Shown here one piece after another: positions 1 through 17,640 of a DNA stretch of 64,000 nt. This DNA is from Chrysopilus asiliformis. Lineage: Eukaryota; Arthropoda; Insecta; Diptera; Rhagionidae. The position numbers and the translations under genes were made by a program. Location: contig OZ035962.1 in the NCBI GenBank assembly GCA_964034945.1, positions 114,391,234 to 114,455,233 of the forward strand. Reading direction: 5' to 3'. Below the pieces are notes generated by a model, which was not told the origin of the DNA, made no database searches, and was given only the letters and a program-made list of their open reading frames with translations. Each line of letters starts with the position of its first letter. Position 1 is the stretch's first letter.

Positions 1-959
1 TTTTTTCTGTAAATACCTACCATTATACCATACAAATTCGCTAAATAAAATTTGGGGGTAAATGCGTTGTTGATTTTTAAAAAAATTTCAAAAAAAATCG
101 AATACAAAATTTTTCATATATTTTACTGATTTTCGATTGGTTTTTATGTTTTATGTACATAATATTATTGCAAAAGTTTTAGGAGATTAAAATTAATTAG
201 AAATTCATTTAAAAGAAAAGTTTTAAATATACATATCACCATTAGAAAAATTTTTTACTTTGAGAAAATTTCCGTTTTGAATAAATCCGTGAAAATTTTG
301 AGATCCTGGAAGTGTTTTGACACCTTCAAACCTTCTTTGTTGTTTTACCTCATATACTCTCTGTGTTTGTATATTTAGGTTTTTTGTCCAATTGTACAAA
401 TCTTGAGCTGTTGTTATAGTGTGGCCGTACTTTTTTGATAAACTGGCTCTTGTGGCCACTCTTTTCACTGTTCCACCGATGCCGTCGCACGGATGGACGG
501 ATTTGTTTTTCTATAAACAAATTCACTGCCACACTATCATGACATGTAATACATGTAAAAATTGTTCGATTTTTTCAAAACAAGAAAAAAAAAATCATAA
601 ACATTCTACATCATAAGGAAGATTTCAATATATATTGCGAATGTCATTTTCATTGAACTTGAAATTTTCACAGATTTATTCAAGACGGAATTTCTCTCAA
701 AGTAAAAATTTTTTCTAATGGTGATATGTATATTTAAAACTTTTCTTTTAAATGAATTTCTAATTAATTTTAATCTCCTAAAACTTTTGCAATAATATTA
801 TGTACCTAAAACATAAAAACCAATCGAAAATCAGTAAAATATATAAAAAAATTTGTATTCGATTTTTTTTGAAATTTTTTTAAAAATCAACAACGCATTT
901 ACCCCCAAATTTTATTTAGCGAATTTGTATGGTATAATGGTAGGTATTTACAGAAAAAA
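1..959. mobile_element. Foldback element with ~300-bp inverted arms
   Basis: Positions 1-~300 are repeated in reverse complement at ~661-959, with few mismatches and a symmetry centre near 480. The end pairs TTTTTTCTGTAAATACC with GGTATTTACAGAAAAAA. The left terminus may lie before the window, so no target duplication can be judged. The ~360-bp spacer holds short overlapping open frames. The minus frame at 223-468 (81 residues) contains a segment KKYGHTITTAQDLYNWTK that faintly recalls the 'KYG..LT..DL.N' segment of MULE/ZSWIM-type proteins; this is a weak impression only. Long arms with a short unrelated spacer are what defines foldback elements. Confidence 0.75.
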
Positions 960-1639
960 ATTCAAAAGAAAAAAAAATGTCTTTCTCGAGATATTTTAAA
1001 TTTTGTCACTAAATTGAATTTTACAATATAAAAGTGAGGGGGAGGGAGTCAAAAAATATTTTTGTGTGACAAGGTAATTTAATTACCTTTCCAAAATGTT
1101 TAATATCATCACAATCGGTACAGCCGTTCAGAAGTTACAAATTTTTAAAGTTTTTGTGATTTCCAGTTTTCGCCGACTTTGACCCCCTCCCCTCCGTCAG
1201 ATTTCAACCAAAGAGGTGCTCAAAAACACTTTAATTAAAAAATGCGATTTTAAAAAACTGCGGTATTCGTCAAACCTCAAAAGGATAAAATATGCCAATA
1301 ACATAATAATAATGACATTTATTGTAATTTAGAAAAAAATCTAAGCAACTAATATCATTTCGCCACATAAATATGAATGTAATGATTTATTTACCTTAAA
1401 CTGAAATATATATTACGATTTTGTGATGTGGATTTTTTTATTTTATTGCAGAATTTGTCATTATAGTGTAGTTTATTTTAGAAAGCTGGTTTTCGAAATA
1501 AAGCTGAATACTTTTAAGAAGTCTAATTCAATTTTGTAAGAAAATTTCAAATTGATTTGCAAAAAGAACATACCATTCGAAAATATGCCATACCATAAGA
1601 AACTATTGAAACGTTTTATCTATTTCTATAGGTACATAC
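960..1639. other. No gene seen; probable intron of the minus-strand gene
   Basis: The exon at 1640-1876 ends at a donor and has no stop, so this stretch should be intronic to the minus-strand gene, whose 3' part must lie further left or outside the window. I see no exon, RNA gene or structured repeat in it. Confidence 0.4.
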
Positions 1640-7457
<5,818 letters not shown>

Positions 7458-7573
7458 AATTTACCTAAAATAGTTATAAAGCTATATCTCGATGTTTGTT
7501 GATAAACTTCGTTCACTCTTTTTTTAGTTAGAAGAAATTAAATTTCCCCAATAAAACGTCAAAATGAGTAATC

Positions 7574-7846
7574 TTAGGGACACCTCCTTGATAATATTTC
7601 TTGCAGCTGCATTGTCATAAATTTCATCCCCGATGCATTTGTGTCTCGCATAATAGCAAAATCGCAAGTAAAATTTGCAGTCGCAAAAAGGCTGTTGCAT
7701 TTTAGGTTTACATTTAGCACAAATGCTAATTCAAAAAAAAAGTCTACATTGCGGTTACCATCGAGGATATCCACAGCAATCGCAAAACCGCCATATTTGC
7801 TAGTTGCAATTTGTGATTTTCCTAGTCGATCGAGGATGTACCCCTT
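7574..7846 (-). pseudogene. Unrecognised ~90-codon open segment, possible exon or gene remnant
   Basis: A minus-strand frame runs from KGYILDRLGKSQ at 7846 to ...EILSRRCP and a stop at 7574. It looks protein-like (mixed composition, few rare residues) and begins after AACTAAG, a weak acceptor. There is no ATG in frame at its start. It is unclear whether it is an upstream exon of the gene at 1640-7457 or a fragment of another gene. I cannot name a family. Confidence 0.3.
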
Positions 7847-8383
7847 AGTTTATTAAACTTCCCTTTAATATCTGAATTATTTCGTTTGTGATGAGAGATA
7901 AAAAAAATCATGGTTTTCAAAAATTTCTAACAACCAAATAGTTTAGAAAATGTTTATTTGACTTAATGTAGAATCACTCATTCTTTTCTAATAGTTAGAA
8001 CAAAATTTTGTTTTCAGAATCATAGTATATGCACTTTAATAATGAAATCAAGTTGAAAAGTTTAAAATTTGGCTTGAAAACCTGAAATTTCTTCCATAAT
8101 TTGGAATAATAAACAGGTTTTACATAGAAATTTGACAGCCTTATTTCAAGTCGACAAAAAGCATCAAGAACTTATTATAAAGAGAATCCTGTAATCACAA
8201 TTGTTTTTTATCAGACAAAATTTCGAGAGCTGAAAATTATAAAAAATTAAATAGTCTTTTTTTCCCTATACTATACTATACGCTCTATTCTATTCATGAA
8301 ATATTTGGAGATATTAGTGTTACATAAAAAATGTTTCCCGCACACTCCCCAGCAGTCGATTGGAGCAGTCTCACAAAAATGTC

Positions 8384-8647
8384 ATATCGTCGGCTAAAAG
8401 TGAAATTGTGCTAAGTCCATTATACCAAATTTGACAGAAGAGCAATAAAAAACCTTGTTAAATCATTTTAATTTTCATTTAAAGAAAACAGAGTCTCATT
8501 TAAAGAAAACTGAGCCCAATTTTTCTCATTTAAAGAAAACTCAGTGTTATTGAAAGAGGATTAAAACGATTTAACAAGGTTTTCATTGCTCTTCTGGAAA
8601 ATTATACCAAATGGACTTAGCACAATTTCACTTTTAGCCGACGATAT
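8384..8647. mobile_element. MITE, ~264 bp, with ~80-bp terminal inverted repeats
   Basis: ATATCGTCGGCTAAAAGTGA at the left is mirrored at the right by TCACTTTTAGCCGACGATAT. The inverted similarity runs inward about 80 bp, through the segment CAGAAGAGCAAT. The short centre carries three copies of CATTTAAAGAAAACT. No coding capacity. Confidence 0.85.
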
Positions 8648-11600
8648 TTGAATACATATTGGATTTTAGCATGAAACGATCCTTACAACTTTTGGGTGGA
8701 ACTCCTTTGACGGAAAGTGGGCAAGATGGTGGTTTTTTGAATATCGGTATTTCATTTTTCAGGATGAACTGAGTGATTTTCTACAGTTTTATGTATAATT
8801 GAATTATCTATACTTTTGTCATTTAGAAGAACTCCATAATATCAAACTCGTCTAATTTTTTATACTACAAGAATACAAAAGTTAAAAGCTGAGGGGTCAT
8901 TTTTTTTTGTTTTGGGAGTTTCTCTATGTACAAAAAAAATATTGAAATCGTTTTTGCATGATGTCGGAACAAATATTTAGGTAGACAACTCTTTTAACAA
9001 TGCTATTATTACCTTCCGTATGATTTTATTATATTTATAACTTCTGTACCTGATTTTTCAAAGGGAATTCACAAAAAGGTAAAATACATCTAATATTTAA
9101 TTCGTAGCCGTAGGCTGATATTTGTAGGGAATTGGACCGTGAAGAGGTCAGGGGCGCAGCCTCTAGTTTAAAATATATGTATTGAATGAAAAAGATTTTC
9201 AAATTGATAAATTATACCGTTACGGGAAAAAATCGTATATTTGGTGCGTTTTTTAGGTATCTTTATGTTAGACTTAAAATTTATTGGGAGGTCGTGTGTA
9301 AAATTAAAAATCTGCATGCTCATAGTATTAGTACAGGAAAGTAATGTCCTGTTTACATCAGATCTTTTATTTTCTTTCAATAACACTTCATAGCTGATCG
9401 AATGCTTTTTATTAAAATAATGTTGTTTCAAAAATCTTTATGGTAAGTTTTCAGAAATCATTTTTTGCTTCAATATAAAATATTTTACATATGTATGTAT
9501 ACCTGGCGTTTATACTCAAGAACATTTGTAATAAAATGTAACATAATTGCAAATCAAGAACAGCACATTTACTTATAGCTTATTTTCTCCCTGCAAACTC
9601 AAATTCTTAATATTGACTCTTTTACTTATTTTTAGTTATATTGTCAGAGAAAATAGTAGCGAATAAATGAGAATATCGCGTGATACAATTGCACTAATTT
9701 CATATTATATACTGCGAGAAAGTTGCTAAATATCACTAGTTTCAATGGAATTGTGGGTAAATTGTTTTATTTGTCCATTAGATTTAATCATAAAATCATA
9801 AAAAAAAGATTTTTTCGCTTAAAATCGTCTATATTGATTGACTGCTTACATAAGCCCTTGCGTCCACATGTATGTATGTATTTAACACATTTTATGACAG
9901 GCAACCTTTGTACAATACGGTAGTAAGGTTGCTGAAAAAGACTTCGTTTTGCAAGGTTCAGATTAAACCATATTGGAGAAACTATGCCCGAAACGATTTT
10001 GAAAGAAAGTTTTCCATGTACCTCTCAGTAACCAAAAATAGTTATATTTTTAAAGTTTTTTTTTGCGTCACATGTTTGGTTCAAATCTTTTAACTTAATT
10101 TTGACCCATTTTCAAACATAGTTTCAATGATAATAACATTTTCTATGAAAAAACCATGCACATACCTATAGTCATACAAATGCTAGTTTGTGCCATACCT
10201 CAATTTGTTAATTTTCAGTGCAAAGGCAAAAATCCATAAAAAAGAAAACCTTTTATTTACGGGTAAAGCTTTTATTTTGGTTTTATTTTTGATACAAAAC
10301 GCTCAAAAACTTATTTTTTCTTTGTTTAGTACATTCTTTAAAATAAAAGCGTGTTGTTAAATTTTTTTTTTGATATTTTATAAACAACAGGAAAAGAAAA
10401 ATTATAAAACTACATTATACATAAGCCATGAATCAAAATAAAGTTTTATCAGTCATTACAGTTCGCAGTTGCGAAATGCACGTGCCTACCCATCTCTCAT
10501 CGTAAATGTTTTTTTTTTGTTTAAATAAAGCAGAAATCAGACTGTGTTCAGACACGCTTTTACAATACCGTATGATCTTTTATCTCTAATAACGATATAA
10601 TAATTAAACACGCCGGAGGACGTCGTAGTCCACGCACTTTAAATACTCGTGGGCCCTGCCCTGAAGGTTATATCACAATCTTAAACGCAATCAACACTAA
10701 TAATGGATGAATAACTAATAGAGTAACAGACCATTATTTAAAACTGCGTTCACGTCTGACGCAAAATTGACAACGTAAAGAATAGTAATATATTTTTGAT
10801 TTTTTTACTCATTATTATTACATCTGTATAATAATAACTTTTATTAATATTATTACTTTTTCCCTTTTATTAGAAATGAAGATATAATTTTTTTTACAAT
10901 TGTAAATGAAATAGGTACTCTTATCAGCATCCTAATTATATTATCCATAGACATAGACACATTGTAAACTTAAGAGAATTATTCAAGAACTAGGGCTCCA
11001 TTTAAACCAATTATTGTGTCTCCGTTTAAATTTATAATCTTCGATGCTATTTATCAGATGGTAAAAGATTTAAGCTTTCGTAAAAACACTAATATAATTT
11101 GTTTTAACTTTCAGGTTGAAAAAGTGTCATTTACGGTTGCTTGTTTTACTCATTGGCCTGGCCCAAAAAGCTCATTTACACCATTTGCAGTCCATTTATC
11201 AATTTACATTTAATAGGGCAAACAGATCTATGGCTCACCTTTCGCCTATGTTGAATTTCATTTGTTTTGATTACAGTTGATGGTTATATATCTGTGCAAG
11301 TTCACCTCTCCAATTATTATGCGCATATTCCCTGTAAATGGATTTGTCCCTGTAGAAAATTCTTCTCGCCTGAAACCCACCTACTTAGGCGTTCAAACTA
11401 AAAGAAAAGGTGTGAGTACCCGTTCGTATTTTACGAAATGCTTGCCTTGCCTTTCACCCAATATCACCATGAAGCTAATTAAAGGATATTTTTATCAATA
11501 GGAAGTATGAACCTATTTTTGCAATCCATTTTGTTTGCGCGATATCGATATCTAATATTTGTTTCATTTTTCCAGAGAAAATTTTACTTTAGAGAAGATT

Positions 11601-12244
11601 TTACTTTTGATTGATAATAAATTATCTGATGTGAACAGCGCACAACTTTCTAAAGGACAAAGTTTTAGAAATTCACATTTTCTTCATTTAGTCTAGCAGT
11701 TTTCTATACGGCATCTGGGAGAAACCAGTCCAGTAAGTGTCTTACTCTTTAAAGAAAAAACATTTAGATCAACTGATCCGTGTATTCTAGATATATTCTA
11801 TGGCATTTAATGAAATTTCGTCCAACCATTTCTGAGTTTAACGGTAAGAAATAATAATAAAAAAACAAACTAAAAATGAAAATTTGTTGCAAATCGTTTT
11901 AAAATATCGCAAGACATGAAAAAACACCTAAAATGAAAAGTTTTTCTTAACCAAAAAAATGCCTGAATTTTTTTTTTCAAACTAAAGGTTAAACTTACTA
12001 TCAGCCTTTTTGTACTAAAGGCTGATAGAATTAAAATGTATGATAGATTATAAATGTATGAAAGAAATTGGCTTTAAGCAATCGAAAATATTTTTGCAAT
12101 TTTCCTAGAAAAATCCTGAGCTAGTTTTGTAGCGGCAGTAATCGTGCTGGAATAATCACAAACACCGCAAAATGATATATGCACTGCACCGCCGGCAATT
12201 TAAAGCATCCATAGGAGATAGACGATTTATTGCTTCCTGACTTA
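8648..12244. other. Gene-poor AT-rich stretch
   Basis: No coding region is supported. Short frames at 9168-9431, 9723-10093, 11016-11213 and 11277-11501 have no splice context, signal peptide or family likeness. A piece of a dispersed repeat lies at 10064-10150 and is described with its other copies. Confidence 0.5.
10064..10150 (+). repeat. Dispersed repeat 'TTTGGTTCAAATCTT', copy 1
   Basis: TTTGGTTCAAATCTTTTAAC followed by TTAATTTTGACCC matches 33358-33480 (TTTGGTTCAAATCTTGTAAC) and, more loosely, 40180-40265. The three copies share about 60-130 bp and have no visible termini. They are probably fragments of a longer retroelement or MITE family that cannot be assigned here. Confidence 0.55.
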
Positions 12245-12628
12245 TGCTACATTTACACGAATGACAAATTTGTCATTTTTTTCTTGTCATTATGTTAATT
12301 CCCGTGTAAATGGCATAATTTTTGTAATTTTTTCTGTCAGAAAATGTCAATCTCTCATAAAAGAATGAACTTGTCCATTCTTTTATGCCAGATCGTCATT
12401 CGTACAAACGCAATATTAGTTATGACAAAAGTTGAATACTAAAGTTGTCATAACTAATATTGCGTTTGCACGAATGACAATCTGGCATAAAAGAATGGAC
12501 AAGATCATTCTTTTATGAGAGATTGACATTTTCTGACAGAAAAAATTACAAAAATTATGCCATTTACACGGGAATTAACATAATGACAAGAAAAAAATGA
12601 CAAATTTGTCATTCGTGTAAATGTAGCA
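12245..12628. mobile_element. Near-perfect hairpin MITE, 384 bp, TTA target duplication
   Basis: Almost the whole element is an inverted repeat: arms of about 185 bp (12245-~12430 and ~12445-12628) separated by only about 15 bp. The ends are TGCTACATTTACACGAATGA and its complement. TTA lies on both sides (12242-12244 and 12629-12631), the 3-bp target site typical of PIF/Harbinger elements. The arms contain only a few mismatches, so insertion was probably recent. A transcript would fold into one long hairpin. Confidence 0.9.
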
Positions 12629-12631
12629 TTA

Positions 12632-14340
12632 GTTTTGGTTTTTCTGAATTTCATTCATTCATTTTCCCATTCACACTAAGCATATTGTATCACACCAAGC
12701 AGACAGTAGACCGTTGATGATCTTTTAATTTTCTAGTAGATTGCCTACCTAAAAATGTTGGCCATTCCTTATATAGATCTACAATAGGTAAGTAAAAATC
12801 TGAAAAATGCTAATATATTATTGACTAGCTTTGTTTTGTAATGGACTACAATCTTAAATATTCTGTTACATAAACATCACTTTTAACATAACAATGTTTT
12901 GTTTTAAGTTATTCTAACTCCCTAAAAAGATCTCTCATAATAGAACCAGATCAGCCACACTGGTGGTAGCAATCATCATTATTTAGACCTTCTGCTACAC
13001 CATAAAAGTTTATTATTATTTTTTTTTCAAGTAGAAAGGATATTACTTATTCGACGATTTCAGGCAAATTTTGTTTTTTGACTTGCCTTGTAATCTTTCC
13101 ACATATTTTGAACGAATTCGGGCATTAATATATATTTGAAATGGATAGATATAGTATATTCACTTTTCAGGTATTTTCATGTTGATATTTGTGTATTTAA
13201 TTTTATTTCAGTTGAATTTATAATGATGTCTGTGCATTTGTTTTTTTTATTTTTAAGTATCCTAAAAACCTATATATCAAAAAATTATAGAATTTCCCAT
13301 AAGCATGTAGCCGTTTCCGAAAGATTTAGCATATTTATTCAAAAATCGAATCTTTATTGTTTTATTTTTACGATCCAAAATCGCACGATGTTATGATTTC
13401 AACATCACCCAGATTTCATGTTTTATAAGTTTTACCTGCAGTCTACCTAAAAATATAACGAAAAGAAAACCATTAAAGGTATGATATACTTATGACAGTC
13501 GTTTTCTTTTCAATTAAACTAAAAAGTCTTTTATTTGATTACTCGCCCCTGTTTAAAAAAAATATATTTAGAAACGACTACCCAGAAACCGCAAATATTA
13601 AGCTTGTGACAGATATAATTAACTATTAAATTTTGTTGATTCTTAATTGATAGTAGACAGCCAGGTCACTTAACACTCTTGTTGGCCTGTGAGGCTGTAA
13701 AAATTTCGATATTTTATATTCAAAATTGATTTATTTAGCGAAACATCGATGAAATAAATTAAGTACAGTTTTTTATTCGAGAAAAACATCGAAGGAAAAA
13801 GTATTGTTTTTTTTTTTGAACAAAAAAAAATTATTTAACAATCAATATTTAAAAAAAATCGAATTTCAATTGTCACAAACATAAGGATTAAAACGTTGGA
13901 AACTCTCCTACTAACATAAATTCAAAAATGGGGAGAAAATATTTAGATTTATTTGTGTTATCACAACGAGCAGTTCAATTTTGTTAAAAATATTACCGTC
14001 CTCTGAAGCACCCATAATTGACACACTCAGAATTTTGATGCTGGAGTAATTGACATTCGGTGTACCAGTAATAATTTTTTTTAGAATTTGAAGCTATTAT
14101 TTTTAATTAAAGAAATAGAGACCATTTTTAAGGAACAGTAGCATACTCACGATTTCGTTTGCATAAAAGCCATGAAAAAGTCGAATTTTCTTTCAAAAAT
14201 AAAAATCAATGTAATTTAGATGCTATTTCAATCAAAAATCAACTTTTAAATTTTTGGCTTTTAAAATTTGAATGCTATTTCAATTCAAAAATCAGCTTTT
14301 CAATTATATTAAGTATACTGTTTGTAATGCATCGAACCAA
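12632..14340. other. No gene recognised
   Basis: AT-rich sequence. The 86-codon frame at 13136-13396 is rich in Phe and Ile, as expected from AT-rich DNA, and lacks a supporting signal. Confidence 0.45.
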
Positions 14341-14344
14341 TCAT

Positions 14345-14850
14345 TGGACACAAAAATGAACTACACCAGGGTGTTTGGGATGACAAAATATTTTGATTTT
14401 CGCCATCTGTATGTCCGTCTGTCCATCTGTCCATCTGTTTGTCTGTCTGTCTGTCTGTGTGTGTGTGTCTGTCCGTTTGCCCGTGTACACCATAACTTTC
14501 GGAAGGATTGAGCAAGAAACTTCAAGTTTTGTATAGTTACGTTTCTTGTAAATGGCTCAGCTAAGTTCTGGAACGGGCAAAGTAGGACCATTTTTCCGCC
14601 CATACAAATGAAACAGTTTTTTGAAGTTTTCTCGAAAATAGTGAGTCATATTGAAAAATTTATATAGGTAAAATATGTTTAGAATAGGATTTTACATAAC
14701 TCATCCATACATAAAAATCCAATCGTATCGCTGCTTGCCTCCTCTCTCATACAAATGGAATACTTTTTTCCTGTTTTCTCGAAAATTGTGCATCGTATCG
14801 AAAAGTTTATAAAAATGAAATGTTTTTAGAATATGATTTAGAATATGATG
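14345..14850 (-). repeat. Dispersed repeat related to the 60720-61200 copy
   Basis: In reverse complement this region reads CTGGTGTAGTTCATTTTTGT, as in the 60720-61200 repeat (CTGGTGTAGTTTATTTTTGT). Both also share GGCGAAAATCAAAAT / GGCGGAAATCAAAAT and segments on cell-like 'TTTCTCGAAAA' text. An internal TGTC/TGTG array at about 14398-14475 produces spurious Thr-Asp-Arg-Gln frames. It is more distantly similar to the elements at 24973 and 39166. Exact ends not found. Confidence 0.6.
14398..14475. repeat. TCTG/TGTC and TG microsatellite
   Basis: Imperfect array of TCCATCTG, TCTG and TG units inside the dispersed repeat. It explains the overlapping open frames on both strands here. Confidence 0.9.
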
Positions 14851-15909
14851 TGAACACCATAGGACTTTCTCTCATTGAAGCTTACGCATTTCACACTACA
14901 ACCCTGTCGTATCATTAGTGAGACATCTTGAGAAAGATTCGATGGTTATCGTGTTTACAGACGGAAGGACGTAAATCAATATTTTTTTATCCTTTCATGG
15001 GCCATTTACATTTTCGGAATCATTAGATTTGCTGCACAGCCGTTTACATTACAACACTAAATTCTAAAATTCATCTCCGCAAGGTACTTGAACTAGAATT
15101 TTATATACAAAATCGCCGGAATAACTAAATTTAAAAATCTTTAGATCGAAAATATTCATTTAAATAATACGTTCTATACTATGTACTACGTATTTTGTAT
15201 AAGAAAGTAAAAATAGAAATGTTCATATATCAAAATTAGTTCATTGACTGTTTAAATTCGACAACCCTGTCATTAATAGGTTTTACGTATAGTGTGTGGA
15301 TGACAGGCTTGTTTAGAGTTATGAGAATCAAATTCAAAATTGAAAATATAAAGACATCAAATAAGATTTAAGAAGGATTTTTTTACCCAATTATAATTAC
15401 ATGAAAGTATTTTGTGTTGAAATATTTAAAACGCTTTAATAAAATGCAAGGTAAAAAAGGAAAAATACAAATTTCAATTTCCTTGGTAGAATTATTTTCC
15501 TTAAAAAAGATTTATTCAAACAAAAGAGCGAAAGCCTTTTGATTGTAAAATATGCCTAAAGGACTAAACAAAGTTATAAGAACTCCCCTTTAAGCCAAAA
15601 TGAACAAAATACTCAGTTACATTTTTTCGGGTACTTTGAGATTGTGTAAAGAAATTTGCTGAAATTTTTGGTCGGTCATATACTGCTCATTACTCAGAAT
15701 ATTTTTTTTTCGAGCCAAAATATCTTAAATTTTTATGAAAAGAAAAAATTAACTTGTATTCATGACGCGAAAGAAATAAGAATAATTAATACAGTAATAT
15801 ATCACGGAAATTGTGAAAGTATAAGAAATTTTAAATTGAATAGGAAATGTATAAAAAACAGTAATAGACTCATGTGGCCTAGATAAAACAGAACATATTG
15901 GTTGCCACG
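14851..15909. other. No gene recognised
   Basis: AT-rich intergenic sequence. The 76-codon frame at 15656-15886 has no recognisable features. Confidence 0.45.
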
Positions 15910-16181
15910 CACTCAGAAAAATGGAGGCTTACTCGACGACCTACATACGGCGTAATTGGCCTCGGGCAGGCGCGCGTTCACCTGCATGTGGGCAAGTAAA
16001 ACTGAGTTGACCTGTGGTCGGAGAAATTCTGACATTAAGCCACCAGCAGGTGAAGTAGGGCATTGGGAGCTGCACGAGTTGACCTTAGATAGGTTAACTC
16101 TGACCGCTAGCTGGCTTACAGACACCTCTGTAAGGTCAGAGTTAACCTGACAAAAAGTTGACCTGGACATTTTTCTGAGTG
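15910..16181. mobile_element. GC-richer MITE with CACTCAGAAAAATG termini
   Basis: CACTCAGAAAAATG at the left matches CATTTTTCTGAGTG at the right. The inside (about 270 bp) is clearly more GC-rich than its surroundings and contains further inverted pieces around GGTTAACTCTGACC / GGTCAGAGTTAACC. No clear target duplication. The overlapping 125-codon minus frame is a by-product of the composition. Confidence 0.75.
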
Positions 16182-16329
16182 CGCACTCGAATTTTAAGTG
16201 TATCTTATTTTCGTATATCCATGTAATGTTCTCAAAATGTGTGCAGTCCATTAAACAAAATTTCTTTTTCTTATTTTTAAGGAATTCCACTCCTGGAAAA
16301 TGCTTTTGTTCTTATGGTAGGTAATCCTC

Positions 16330-16645
16330 CACAAAATTTGGAAATTCCAACACCGGATTCGTAATCGGTCACCCCGGAAAACCCCTAATGCTGATTTTCC
16401 CGGGGAAAACGGGAAAAAGGATATTTGCGTTATCCTTTCAGGACCTTCCGTTTCGAATTTTAAAAATCTAATACCGGATTCGTTATCAGCGACCCCGAAA
16501 ACCCCCTTATGCCGATTCCAACACTGGATTCGTGATCAGCGACCTCGGAAACCCCCTAATGCTGATTTTTTCGGGGAAAAATGGGAAAAAGGACATTTGC
16601 GTTATCTTTACAGGATCTTCTGTTTCGAATTTTGAAAATCTAACA
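16330..16645. repeat. Degenerate tandem repeat, ~130-170-bp units
   Basis: The block 'CCGGATTCG..ATC..CGACC.CGGAAA.CCCC.TAATGCTGATTTT' followed by GGGAAAAAGG and TTTGCGTTATC occurs as two long units (about 16339-16471 and 16525-16643), with a shortened third copy between them. Downstream, 16645-16780 ends in CAGACAGACAAACAAACATCC after 'ATCGGTCCAGGAGTTTTTGAG', a tail often seen at the ends of decayed insect interspersed repeats. Confidence 0.65.
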
Positions 16646-17580
16646 TAGCTAAAAACTAGCTTCTGGCAACGCAGATCATTTTGCAAAAAACCGCGTAAAA
16701 ATCGGTCCAGGAGTTTTTGAGTTTTGTAATCTCAAACAGACAGACAAACAAACATCCATTTTTATATGGAAGATGAGGTTTTTTTTGTTATTGCCTTTTT
16801 GCGTTTTTTATATATAACACAAAAAAACTTCTGATCCTACTGAAAGTAAATTATATTTTCGAAAATTGTTTACAAACATCAAAATCATTTTTCTTGCGGC
16901 GATTCCGACGTGATCTGTAACTTTTGACGATTTGCTAAATAAAAAAACTTGATTTCTTATTGATTTTTATTTCTATTAAAAACTTCTAAATTTGGTTGTG
17001 AACTTTTATAATATTATTTTGTTATCTAAGATGTCGTCAATTTCATCGTCGAAAAATAATATTAATAGAATATTATCGGCACATCAATATTAAATGAAAG
17101 CAGATTTTGGAACGTGTTTTCGACGTGGTTCATACGTGCGTATCTTTAGGTAAATATTCGTAAACAATTCATGCGGATTAATATAAATCTTAAATCCCAC
17201 TATAAATACATACGCTATACAAATATTGTTTCATTTAGTTTTTTCCACGCAGATTCGCATTTCAGGAAGATATTACATAATATGAAGCTATGTTGTGAAA
17301 CCCTTCGTTAGTTTAAATCATACGTCAGCATGATTTCCTCGAATTGGATTAGTGAGTGTGATGCTATCATATTATTACATTTTCTAAAAATATATTTGAG
17401 ATTTCATCAATTCTGTACGCCATTTTTTCGGACTGATTCCCAAAAAAAAAATTAGAAAAAACCTTCAAAATAGTTCCCATTAAATTTCTGACATTTAGAC
17501 CCAAAACCCAGAAATAACTTTGACATTGTTTTATAACAATATTAATAATGAAACACAAAATCTATTTAAAAGCTCCTATT

Positions 17581-17640
17581 GTAGGGGAAAGTTGTACAAA
17601 ACCGGGTAAGCGGAAAAACCGGGTACCTATGCAAACTTGG
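17581..17640 (+). repeat. Possible solo terminus of a TAGGGGA-type element
   Basis: GTAGGGGAAAGTTGTACAAA then ACCGGGTAAGCGGAAAAACC begins with the same TAGGGGA seen at the ends of the elements at 6320, 58853 and 63213. The partner end was not found. Confidence 0.35.

Noticed and set aside
14272..14603. Overlapping 68-80 residue Asp-Arg-Gln-Thr frames on both strands
   Set aside because: They read through a TCTG/TG array inside a dispersed repeat.
15913..16290. 125-residue minus frame
   Set aside because: Most of it covers a GC-rich MITE with inverted ends; no protein features.
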